Origin: Pseudomonadota bacterium
GTDB taxonomy: Bacteria; Pseudomonadota; Alphaproteobacteria; Rhizobiales; Tepidamorphaceae
Length of the DNA stretch: 17,827 nucleotides
NCBI GenBank assembly: GCA_023458595.1
Contig: JAEWYT010000092.1
Coordinates: 1-17,827, forward strand
Direction of reading: 5' to 3'
The notes under the pieces are model-generated. The model was given only the letters and a program-made list of their open reading frames with translations. It ran no database searches and was not told where the DNA came from. Below are positions 1-6,429 of this stretch, piece after piece. Each line of letters opens with the position of its first letter. Position 1 is the stretch's first letter. Made by a program: the position numbers and the translations under genes.

Positions 1-26
1 CCTGCGGGCTGATGGGTACACAGGTT

Positions 27-59
27 TCGATGGATCGGGCCTGCGACCCGATCCATCGA
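27..59. other. Perfect 13-bp hairpin upstream of the NDUFA12 gene
   Basis: Bases 27-39 are exactly complementary to 47-59, with a 7-nt loop (40-46). The stem begins TCGATGGATCGGG. A further U-G wobble and U-A pair can extend it on the outside. It ends about 10 nt before the GGGGCGG Shine-Dalgarno-like stretch of the next gene. There is no T-run on either side, so it is not a standard intrinsic terminator. It could be the end of the upstream transcript, an mRNA-stabilising or processing structure in the NDUFA12 leader, or a protein-binding dyad. The structure is directly visible; its role is inferred. Confidence 0.6.
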
Positions 60-78
60 GAACTGCGTGGGGCGGACC

Positions 79-489
79 ATGCGCGACTTCATCATTCAGA
101 TCTTCGCCTGGTGGCACAAGGCGACGCTCGGCACGCGATTCAACACGTGGCTGCGGGGCGAGTTCGTCGGCGAGGACCAGTTCGGCAACCGCTACTACCG
201 CACCCGCGGCGGCGCGGTCGACCGCGACCTCGGTTTCCAGCGGCGCTGGGTCATCTATAACGGCCCGGCCGAGGCGACCATGATCCCGCCGGGCTGGTGG
301 GGCTGGATGCACCACAAGTCCGACGTGCCGCCGACCGAGACCGACTACGAGCCGCGCGAGTGGCAGAAGCCGCACAAGCCGAACCTGACCGGCACGCCGG
401 CCGCCTACCGTCCGCCGGGAAGCATGCTCACGCCCGAGCGGCGCCCGCGCGTCACGGGCGACTACGAGGCCTGGTCCCCGGACGCGTGA
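79..489 (+). CDS. NADH:ubiquinone oxidoreductase subunit NDUFA12 family protein
   Basis: This 136-residue protein is an accessory subunit of respiratory complex I, equivalent to mitochondrial NDUFA12/B17.2 and confined in bacteria to alphaproteobacteria. It sits on the complex at the inner membrane. The family pattern is clear: an N-terminal Trp-Trp segment (residues 11-12), the VGEDQFGNRYY block (30-40), the RRWVIYNG block (55-62), and a Pro-Pro-Gly-Trp-Trp-Gly-Trp core near 70-76. The C-terminal third is rich in proline and charged residues, as usual for the family. I chose ATG 79 because GGGGCGG lies just upstream; a GTG at 67 in frame would add four residues and overlap that site. The core nuo genes are not in the window, as expected, since this gene is normally apart from the nuo operon. 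Confidence 0.93.
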   Translation: MRDFIIQIFAWWHKATLGTRFNTWLRGEFVGEDQFGNRYYRTRGGAVDRDLGFQRRWVIYNGPAEATMIPPGWWGWMHHKSDVPPTETDYEPREWQKPHKPNLTGTPAAYRPPGSMLTPERRPRVTGDYEAWSPDA

Positions 490-546
490 TCCGGCTCGTG
501 GCATGACCGATTCACCGATCGTCCGTCTCTTTTCGCCGATCGCCCG

Positions 547-610
547 GCACCGTTCCGGGATCGGTGCGCCGCATTCGCGCCTGCCGGACCCGAAATGACC
601 ACATTTCGGG
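547..610. promoter_or_regulatory. Two consecutive hairpins ahead of DUF2155
   Basis: The 171-bp gap after NDUFA12 holds two dyads. The first pairs GCACCG (547-552) with CGGTGC (562-567) around a 9-nt loop. The second is a perfect 9-bp stem, CCCGAAATG (589-597) with CATTTCGGG (602-610), around the loop ACCA. The second buries the in-frame ATG at 595, which argues against that codon as the DUF2155 start. Neither is followed by a T-run. A transcript boundary or leader structure is possible. Confidence 0.45.
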
Positions 611-660
611 GCGATCGGACGGAGGATGCGTCGGCACCGGCGCGCGGAACGGAGCAGGGC

Positions 661-1095
661 GTGAGGGAACACGGGATATTGCGGGGCGGTACGGGGCGCC
701 TCTTGTCGGCGCTGGCGATTGCCGCCGCCGTCACCGCCGCCTGCGTCGTCCCCTCGCGCGCGGAGAAGATCTCCAACCCGGTCGCCGAGTTCACCGGTCT
801 CGACAAGATCACCGGCCAGATCCGCACGTTCGACGTACTGGTCGACGAGACGGTGCAGTTCGGCGCGCTGCAGCTCACCCCGCGCGTCTGCTATTCGCGC
901 CCGCCCACCGAAGCGCCGCAGACGACCGCCTTCGTGGAGGTCGACGAGGTGACGCTCGACCGCAAGATCCAGCGCATCTTCACCGGCTGGATGTTCGCCG
1001 ACAGTCCGGGCCTCAACGCCGTCGATCACCCGATCTACGACGTCTGGCTCACCAACTGCAAGACGAGCTCCGAGGAGCTCGGTGTCGGCAACTGA
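661..1095 (+). CDS. DUF2155 family exported protein
   Basis: The product is a secreted protein of unknown function, 144 residues from the chosen start. After a short basic N-terminus, a hydrophobic stretch (about residues 14-30) leads to a probable signal peptidase I site after Ser-Arg-Ala (34). The mature part carries the DUF2155 features: the FTGLDKITGQI segment (44-54), a Cys at 77 in RVCYSRPP, the TGWMFADSPGLN segment (108-119), and the end motif DVWLTNCK (127-134) with a second Cys at 133. The two cysteines could form a disulfide in the periplasm. I prefer GTG 661 because GGAG lies 6 nt upstream and the signal peptide begins there; ATG 595 would add 22 residues, lacks a ribosome-binding site and lies in a hairpin. 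The 3' end overlaps the convergent aat gene by 61 bp. Its repeated presence beside NDUFA12 and aat in rhizobial genomes is from memory. Confidence 0.85.
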   Translation: MREHGILRGGTGRLLSALAIAAAVTAACVVPSRAEKISNPVAEFTGLDKITGQIRTFDVLVDETVQFGALQLTPRVCYSRPPTEAPQTTAFVEVDEVTLDRKIQRIFTGWMFADSPGLNAVDHPIYDVWLTNCKTSSEELGVGN

Positions 1096-1706
1096 GCGAA
1101 GTCCGCCCGCCCGGCGACCGCCCGTTCCAGCATCTGCTGATAGGCCTTCCGCGGCACCTCGATCGCGCCGAAACGCTTGAGGTGGTCGGTGACGAACTGG
1201 GTGTCGAGCAACTCGAACCCGCCGCACTTCAGCCGCGCCACCAGATGGACGAGGGCGACCTTGCTGGCGTCGCGCTCGCGGTGGAACATGCTCTCGCCGA
1301 AAAACGCGGCGCCGAGGCTCACGCCGTACAGGCCGCCGACGAGCCGGTCGTCGCGCCACATCTCGACGGTGTGCGCGTTGCCGATGTCGAACAGGCCCCG
1401 GTAGAGCCTGCGGATCTCCGCGTTGATCCAGGTCTTGCGCCGGCCGGGCGCCGGCTCCGCGCAGGCTTCTATCACCGCGTCGAAGTCGTGGTCGATGCGG
1501 ATTTCGTAGTCGTCGCGGCGCACCGCGCGCGCGAGCCTGCGCGGGATGTGGAAGTCGTCGAGCGGCAGGATGCCGCGCTCCCGCGGCTCGATCCAGTAGA
1601 GGCTCGGATCCTCCGCGCTCTCGGCCATCGGGAATATGCCGCAGGCATAGGCCTTCAGCACCACCTGCGGCGTGATCGAGAGCGACAGGTCGTCGGATGA
1701 TGTCAT
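1035..1706 (-). CDS. aat: Leucyl/phenylalanyl-tRNA--protein transferase
   Basis: Aat moves leucine or phenylalanine from a charged tRNA onto the N-terminus of proteins that begin with Arg or Lys, marking them for ClpS/ClpAP degradation. It is cytoplasmic. The 223-residue product has the family blocks in order: AYACGIFPMAE (19-29), WIEPRERGILPL (38-49), RKTWINAEI (90-98), LGAAFFGESMF (131-141) and the FELLDTQFVTDHL segment (164-176). ATG 1706 fits the usual family start; an upstream in-frame codon at 1787 would add 27 poorly conserved residues. The 123-bp gap after accC holds a 10-bp palindrome (1722-1731), and aat may be read from the accBC transcript. Its last 61 bp overlap the opposing DUF2155 gene, so the C-terminal Ser/Leu-rich tail shares DNA with the conserved end of DUF2155. 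Confidence 0.95.
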   Translation of the reverse strand: MTSSDDLSLSITPQVVLKAYACGIFPMAESAEDPSLYWIEPRERGILPLDDFHIPRRLARAVRRDDYEIRIDHDFDAVIEACAEPAPGRRKTWINAEIRRLYRGLFDIGNAHTVEMWRDDRLVGGLYGVSLGAAFFGESMFHRERDASKVALVHLVARLKCGGFELLDTQFVTDHLKRFGAIEVPRKAYQQMLERAVAGRADFAQLPTPSSSELVLQLVSQTS

Positions 1707-1829
1707 GACGGGGAACCTAGTGGACCGGTCCGGATATGTCACGGCGCGCGGAACGTCCGCTCCGGTCTGCTGTCCAGGGGAGGGCAATGACCGGGTGTGC
1801 GCGATCGCGGAACGCCGCCCCGGTGCCGC

Positions 1830-3182
1830 TCAGCCTTCCGGCGCGTTCGCCGCCAGGAAGCGCTCCAGCCAGTGGATGTCGTAGTTGCCGTCCAGGATGT
1901 CGGGCTGGTCGAGCAGCCGCTGGAACAGGGGGATCGTGGTCGAGATGCCGTCGACGACGAACTCGCCCAGCGCCCGGTGCAGCCGCATCAGGCATTCGTT
2001 GCGCGTCTTGCCGTGGACGATCAGCTTGCCGATCAGGCTGTCGTAGTAGGGCGGGATCGAATAGCCCTGATAGACGGCCGAATCGACGCGCACGCCGAGG
2101 CCGCCGGGCGGATAGTAGTAGTTGATCCTGCCGGGTGAGGGCCGGAACGTCGCAGGGTCCTCGGCGTTGATGCGGCACTCGATGGCATGGCCGTTGAAGA
2201 CGATGTCGTCCTGCTTCACCGACAGCGTGCCGCCGGAGGCGACGCGGATCTGCTCGTTGACGAGATCGATGCCGGTGATCATCTCGGTCACGGGATGCTC
2301 GACCTGCAGGCGGGTGTTCATCTCGATGAAGTGGAACTCGCCGTTCTCGTACAGGAACTCGACCGTTCCCGCGCCCGAATAGCCGAGGTCGGCGATGGCC
2401 TTGGCGACGCGCGCTCCGATCTCGGAGCGCTCCCTGGCGTTGATGCCGGGCGAAGGCGCCTCTTCCCATACCTTCTGGTGGCGGCGCTGCAGCGAGCAGT
2501 CGCGCTCGCCCAGATGGATGCCGCCGCCCTGGCCGTCGCCGAACACCTGGATCTCGATGTGGCGCGGCAGTTCCAGGTACTTCTCGATGTAGAGCGCGTC
2601 GTCACCGAAGGCCGCCTTCGCCTCGGCCCGCGCGGTGCTCACCGCCTCCGGCAACTCGTCCGCGGTGCGCGCGACTTTCATCCCGCGCCCGCCGCCGCCG
2701 GCGGCCGCCTTCACCAGCACCGGATAGCCGATGTCGGCGGCGATGCGGGCCGCCTCCTTGTCGTCCTTCACCGCGCCGTCGGAGCCGGGGACGACCGGGA
2801 TGCCGAGCCGCTTGGCCGTGCGCTTCGCCTCGATCTTGTCGCCCATGATGCGGATGTGCTCGGGCGAGGGGCCGATGAAGGCAATGTTGTGGGCCCGCAG
2901 GATCTCGGCGAAGCGGGCGTTTTCGGAAAGGAACCCGTAGCCCGGATGCACCGCGTCGGCGCCGGTGATCTCGCAGGCCGAAAGCAGCGCGGGAATGTTG
3001 AGATAGCTGTCGCGCGCCGGCGGCGGGCCGATGCACACGCTCTCGTCGGCGAGCCGCACGTGCATCGCGTCGGCGTCCGCGGTCGAATGGACCGCGACCG
3101 TCGAGATGCCGAGCTCCTTGCACGCGCGCAGCACCCGAAGGGCGATTTCCCCGCGATTGGCGATGAGGACCTTGTCGAACAC
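1830..3182 (-). CDS. accC: Acetyl-CoA carboxylase biotin carboxylase subunit
   Basis: AccC carboxylates the biotin carried on AccB, using ATP and bicarbonate, in the first committed step of fatty acid synthesis. The 450-residue length is standard. The N-terminal fold opens with FDKVLIANRGEIALRV. ATP-grasp features follow: Lys116 and Lys159, the glycine-rich loop AGGGGRGMK (161-169), the HLGERDCSLQRRHQK segment (223-236), and the active-site block FIEMNTRLQVEH (285-296) with metal-binding Glu287 and Asn289, and Arg291 and Glu295. Arg337 in ECRINAED completes the set; numbering in this part runs one below E. coli AccC. The start codon is GTG, 31 nt after the accB stop, with no strong Shine-Dalgarno sequence, which suggests translation tied to accB. 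No active-site residue that I checked is missing. Confidence 0.98.
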   Translation of the reverse strand: MFDKVLIANRGEIALRVLRACKELGISTVAVHSTADADAMHVRLADESVCIGPPPARDSYLNIPALLSACEITGADAVHPGYGFLSENARFAEILRAHNIAFIGPSPEHIRIMGDKIEAKRTAKRLGIPVVPGSDGAVKDDKEAARIAADIGYPVLVKAAAGGGGRGMKVARTADELPEAVSTARAEAKAAFGDDALYIEKYLELPRHIEIQVFGDGQGGGIHLGERDCSLQRRHQKVWEEAPSPGINARERSEIGARVAKAIADLGYSGAGTVEFLYENGEFHFIEMNTRLQVEHPVTEMITGIDLVNEQIRVASGGTLSVKQDDIVFNGHAIECRINAEDPATFRPSPGRINYYYPPGGLGVRVDSAVYQGYSIPPYYDSLIGKLIVHGKTRNECLMRLHRALGEFVVDGISTTIPLFQRLLDQPDILDGNYDIHWLERFLAANAPEG

Positions 3183-3213
3183 GGGCGTGCGGCCGGCGGT
3201 TATCGGTGTCGGA

Positions 3214-3666
3214 TCATTCGATGACGACCAGCGGCTCGCCGTACTCGACGGGCTGGCCGTCTTCGACGAGGATCGCCGTCACCGTGCCGCCTTTCGGCGC
3301 CGGGATCTGGTTCATCGTCTTCATGGCCTCGACGATCAGCAGCGTCTGGCCCTCGCGGACCGTGGCGCCGACCTCCACGAACGGCGGCGCGCCGGGCTCC
3401 GGCGCCCGGTAGGCCGTGCCGACCATCGGCGAGGTGACGGTGCCGGGCTTGAGGCCCTTTTCCGCGCTCTGCGCCGGGCTCGGCGCGGCGGGAGCGGCGA
3501 CCGGCGCTGCGGCCACCGGCGCGCTCGCGACCACCGACACGGTGCGCGCCACGCGCACGCGCAAACCCTGCTGCTCGATCTCGATCTCGCTCAGGTCGGT
3601 CTCGGTAAGAAGCGCTGCCAGTTCGCGGATGAGGTTCTGGTCAATGTCCCGTCCGGATCGTGCCAT
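3214..3666 (-). CDS. accB: Acetyl-CoA carboxylase biotin carboxyl carrier protein
   Basis: AccB carries biotin between AccC and the carboxyltransferase AccAD. The 150-residue protein has an N-terminal helix region (about 8-40), a flexible Ala/Pro-rich linker (about 48-68) and a C-terminal biotinyl domain (75-150). Lys116 in the motif EAMKTMN is the biotin attachment site. The segment YRAPEPGAPPFVEVG (86-100) matches the thumb loop typical of AccB proteins. The ATG start has AGGA about 8 nt upstream (GGCAGGACAGACAAA before the ATG). It is the first gene of accB-accC and has a plausible promoter in the 175-bp gap before it. In the rhizobial genomes I recall, aroQ sits directly upstream; here it is absent. 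Confidence 0.97.
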   Translation of the reverse strand: MARSGRDIDQNLIRELAALLTETDLSEIEIEQQGLRVRVARTVSVVASAPVAAAPVAAPAAPSPAQSAEKGLKPGTVTSPMVGTAYRAPEPGAPPFVEVGATVREGQTLLIVEAMKTMNQIPAPKGGTVTAILVEDGQPVEYGEPLVVIE

Positions 3667-3738
3667 TTTGTCTGTCCTGCCGAACGCCGCATGGCAGCCC
3701 GGTCCGATTGTCTGTTTCCGCGTCTGTCGCGGGGTCCA

Positions 3739-3778
3739 TACATAGCGGTTCGGACGCGATCCGCAATCGCGCCCGAAC
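3739..3778 (-). promoter_or_regulatory. Candidate accB promoter overlapped by an inverted repeat
   Basis: Reading the minus strand, TTGCGG (3766-3761) and TATGTA (3744-3739) are spaced 16 bp apart, which would start the accBC transcript near 3731, about 65 nt before the accB ATG. A dyad at 3748-3778 covers the -35 box and most of the spacer: GTTCGG and CGCGAT on the left pair with ATCGCG and CCGAAC on the right, with one mismatch and a 5-nt centre. The position suits an operator. It could instead be the terminator of the DsbA-like gene, though no T-run follows. A smaller GGGGA/TCCCC dyad lies between it and that gene. Confidence 0.4.
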
Positions 3779-3841
3779 GGGAAACCGTACCGTCTGGGGA
3801 AAATCCCCGCGTATGGATGCCGTTACGTCAGAATCCCGCTG

Positions 3842-4750
3842 TCAGCAGGTGCGGCAGGCCGATTCGCGGGCCTTGGTGATCTTCTCCTGGAGGGCCTCGA
3901 AGCTGATCGCGCCGGGGATGACCTCGTCGCCGACCACATAGGAGGGCGTACCGCGCAGGCCGAGCGCCTCGGCGATCTTGTAGTTCTCCGATATCTCCGC
4001 GTCGACGGAGGGATCCTTGGACGCGGCGATCACGGCCTCGCGGTCGATGCCGAGCTTCTCGACCTCCTCGATAGCGCGTTTCCCGTCGATCCCGTCATTG
4101 CCGCTGGGTTGCGACATCAGCCCGACGTGGAAGTCGAGATACTTCTCCGGGGCGACCTTGAGCACGCCCAGCGCGATGCGCGCGGCCTCGCCCGAGCCGT
4201 CGGAGAGGACCGGCCATTCCTTGAAGACGACGCGCAGGCTCGGGTCGGTCTTCATCAGGTCGACCATGGCCGGCAGCATGCGCTTGCAGTAGCCGCAGTT
4301 GTAGTCGAAGAACTCGACCAGCGTGACGTCTCCGGTCGGATTGCCGGCAACGGGCGAGTTGCGCGCGTTGAAGATCGACTCGCGGTTCTGGTCCAGCGCC
4401 TCGGTGCGGGCGGCCGCCTCGTCCTTCTCCCGTTTCTCCTCGAGCGCGGCGAGCATGTCCTCGAGGATCTCCGGGTGGGCGACCATGTAGTCGCGGACCA
4501 CGGGGCCGATCGCATCGGGATCGAGAGGCTCAGCCTGCGACGCCCCGGTCTGCGGTGCCCCGGTCTGCGGTGCCGGCGTCGCCGCGGGCGCTTCCTTCGC
4601 CGCGGCGGCGATCTTCTCCTCGATCATCGCGGTCACGGCCGCGGCGTCGAGGCCGCCTGCCGGCGCCGGCTTGTCCCGGAATGCGCCGATCGCCGCCGCG
4701 ACGGCGACGACGAGGGCCAGGGCAGAGAGGAGGATGGGCAGTCTCGTCAT
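3842..4750 (-). CDS. DsbA/Com1-type thioredoxin-fold protein, membrane-anchored
   Basis: The likely role is thiol-disulfide exchange in the periplasm. The 302-residue protein begins with an uncleaved or signal-type hydrophobic segment (residues 4-23), an Ala/Pro/Gln-rich linker (about 48-78) and a helical, charged stretch (80-130, including an EEKREKDEAAARTEA coiled-coil-like run). The DsbA fold follows, with the active site CGYC (152-155) after VEFFDY and the cis-proline at 269 in RGTPSYVVG. Unusually, the last four residues are CRTC (299-302), a second CxxC. ATG 4750 is preferred; an in-frame TTG at 4765 would add five residues. The gene starts 43 bp after the M48 protease and is probably co-transcribed with it. 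The CGYC motif resembles Com1/ScsC-like proteins; whether it oxidises or isomerises cannot be told from sequence. Confidence 0.92.
   Translation of the reverse strand: MTRLPILLSALALVVAVAAAIGAFRDKPAPAGGLDAAAVTAMIEEKIAAAAKEAPAATPAPQTGAPQTGASQAEPLDPDAIGPVVRDYMVAHPEILEDMLAALEEKREKDEAAARTEALDQNRESIFNARNSPVAGNPTGDVTLVEFFDYNCGYCKRMLPAMVDLMKTDPSLRVVFKEWPVLSDGSGEAARIALGVLKVAPEKYLDFHVGLMSQPSGNDGIDGKRAIEEVEKLGIDREAVIAASKDPSVDAEISENYKIAEALGLRGTPSYVVGDEVIPGAISFEALQEKITKARESACRTC
4543..4574. repeat. 15-bp tandem repeat in the linker of the DsbA-like gene
   Basis: The unit CCCCGGTCTGCGGTG occurs twice without mismatch (4543-4557 and 4558-4572), followed by the first two bases of a third unit. The period is a multiple of three and encodes Gln-Thr-Gly-Ala-Pro repeats in the linker between the membrane anchor and the thioredoxin fold. 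Such a repeat can lengthen or shorten without breaking the frame. Confidence 0.85.
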
Positions 4751-4793
4751 GATGGTTTCCCGCAAGATCGCTGGCGCCGTTCGGTCCCGCTTA

Positions 4794-6203
4794 TCACGAC
4801 CGGGGTGGCCTGTATGTCAAAATATCGTCAGCACGCAGCCATGCCGGCGATCCGGTCTTCAGCCCCTGCTTGGCGCGTTGGGCGAAACGCTGCGCCATCT
4901 CGTAGTCGCCGAGCGCGAAGTGCTCCTGGGCCGTGGCGAGTTCGGCCTCCGGGACGCGGCCGGCCTTGCCGTAGGCGATCGCCAGCTGCCGGTAGCCCAT
5001 CACGAAGTCCGGTTCGTCCTGGAGACCCTGCGTCAGATACTTGATTCCCTCGTTCACTCTCGCAGGATCGTTTGACGCCGCCATGGCGGCCCCGAGGGAA
5101 ACCTTGATCAGCGCCGGCTTGGGCGCCAGCGACACGGCCTTCTGATAGGGTCCGATGGCGTCGCTCGGCTTGCCCGTCTTCACCAGCAGGTCGCCCTTGA
5201 GCTCATGGAAGTACGGATAGCTCGGCATCGCCGCGATCAGCTTGTCGACGTTGGCGAGCGCGGTGCGGTAGTCGCCGGACCGCATCTGGGCGACCGAGCG
5301 GGCGTAGATGGCGGGCACGCTCTTGTCCGATTGGGGATAGCGGCGGGCGACCGTGCCCGGGTGCTCGAGATATCCGGAGAGCTTGGCGCGGACGAGGTCG
5401 TGCCGGAACTGCAGGTCCGGCGGATCCTTCTTGTCGAAATACGGGCTCTCGCGGGCGAGCTTCTCGAGGGCGGCGATGCGTTCGCGCGGCATCGGATGGC
5501 TGACCGTATAGGGGTCGGCGTATTTCGCCGACAGGAACGACTGGTCGGAAAGGCTTGCGAAGGTGGTCAGCATGCCTTTCGCCGACTGGCCGGTGGCGTT
5601 CAGGTAGTTGATCGCGGACCGGTCGGCCGCCGCCTCCTCCGTGCGCTGGTAGGCGAGCAGCGAACGCCGGGCGATCTGCGAGCCGCCGAGCATCATCGCC
5701 TGGCCGGCCTGCGCCCCGGCGTTGTAGGAGCCGGTCGCCGCGCCCGCGCCCATGGCCGCCGCCCCGAGCAGCATGGTCAGGACCGATATGGCCTGCGCGG
5801 CCTGGAGCTGCTGGCGCATGCGGGCGAGATGTCCGCCGGCGATGTGCCCGGTCTCGTGCGCCAGGACGCCGATCACCTCGTTGGGCGTCTTCGCCTGCAT
5901 CAGCACGCCGGAATTGACGAAGATGCGGCGCCCGTCGGCCACGAAAGCGTTGAAGGCCGTCGAGTCGATCAGATAGATGTGCGTCGCGGACGCGCCGACG
6001 CCGGCCGCCTTGAGGATAGGCGTGGCGTAGTCGCGCAGCAGCCCCTCGATCTCCGCGTCCCGCACGAAGCCCATCGACTGGGCCGAGACCGGTGTGGCTG
6101 CCGCCGATCCGAGCGCCGCCGCCGTGACGAGCGCGACGGCCGTTCTTGCAGCGCGCACGACGAGGCCGTTCCCGCCTGCGCGCATCGCGGCGCGCTCCGC
6201 CAT
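4794..6203 (-). CDS. M48 family metalloprotease with TPR repeats (BepA-like)
   Basis: This is a periplasmic zinc protease, probably involved in outer-membrane protein quality control as described for BepA/YfgC. From the chosen start the protein has 469 residues: a basic N-terminus, a signal peptide (about 17-42, likely cut after Val-Ser-Ala), and the M48 domain with HETGH (116-120) giving His116, Glu117 and His120. The third ligand is Glu190 in EEAAAD. The SHPMPRERI segment near 235-243 matches the conserved His region of the family. The C-terminal half (about 280-450) holds TPR-like helices. The start is uncertain: ATG 6227, 6203 and 6185 are in frame; I chose 6203 for the AGGA just upstream. 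The DsbA-like gene follows by 43 bp. The pairing with a thiol enzyme fits a role in handling envelope proteins with cysteines, which is inference. Confidence 0.92.
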   Translation of the reverse strand: MAERAAMRAGGNGLVVRAARTAVALVTAAALGSAAATPVSAQSMGFVRDAEIEGLLRDYATPILKAAGVGASATHIYLIDSTAFNAFVADGRRIFVNSGVLMQAKTPNEVIGVLAHETGHIAGGHLARMRQQLQAAQAISVLTMLLGAAAMGAGAATGSYNAGAQAGQAMMLGGSQIARRSLLAYQRTEEAAADRSAINYLNATGQSAKGMLTTFASLSDQSFLSAKYADPYTVSHPMPRERIAALEKLARESPYFDKKDPPDLQFRHDLVRAKLSGYLEHPGTVARRYPQSDKSVPAIYARSVAQMRSGDYRTALANVDKLIAAMPSYPYFHELKGDLLVKTGKPSDAIGPYQKAVSLAPKPALIKVSLGAAMAASNDPARVNEGIKYLTQGLQDEPDFVMGYRQLAIAYGKAGRVPEAELATAQEHFALGDYEMAQRFAQRAKQGLKTGSPAWLRADDILTYRPPRS

Positions 6204-6255
6204 AGATCCTGTCGACCTAAGAGACATCGTTTCAACCGACTCCGAGAATGCAGGG

Positions 6256-6285
6256 AGGGTAGGGTGGTCGCCGGTCGGGGTCAAA
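6256..6285 (-). promoter_or_regulatory. Weak promoter candidate for the M48-dsbA pair
   Basis: On the minus strand TTTGAC (6285-6280) and TACCCT (6261-6256) are 18 bp apart in the 226-bp divergent gap between the M48 protease and the aminotransferase. The -35 box is good and the -10 box poor. A CGGGGT/ACCCCG hairpin (6276-6290) overlaps the -35 box. I see no clear promoter for the aminotransferase on the other strand. Confidence 0.25.
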
Positions 6286-6429
6286 CCCCGCCCCTCGACC
6301 CGCCCGGCGAGCCGTCATCGACTGTCGCCGGCCAATATGGACCCGTCGTCCGCACTCGGCTACGAAAGCGCGGCAATTGCGGCGACAGGGTGGCGGAATG
6401 CCACGGGAACCCCAGCGGATGGCAGGAAA

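Noticed and set aside
595..660. ATG 595 as the start of DUF2155
   Set aside because: It has no ribosome-binding site, lies within a 9-bp stem, and would place 22 hydrophilic residues before the signal peptide; GTG 661 has GGAG at 6 nt.
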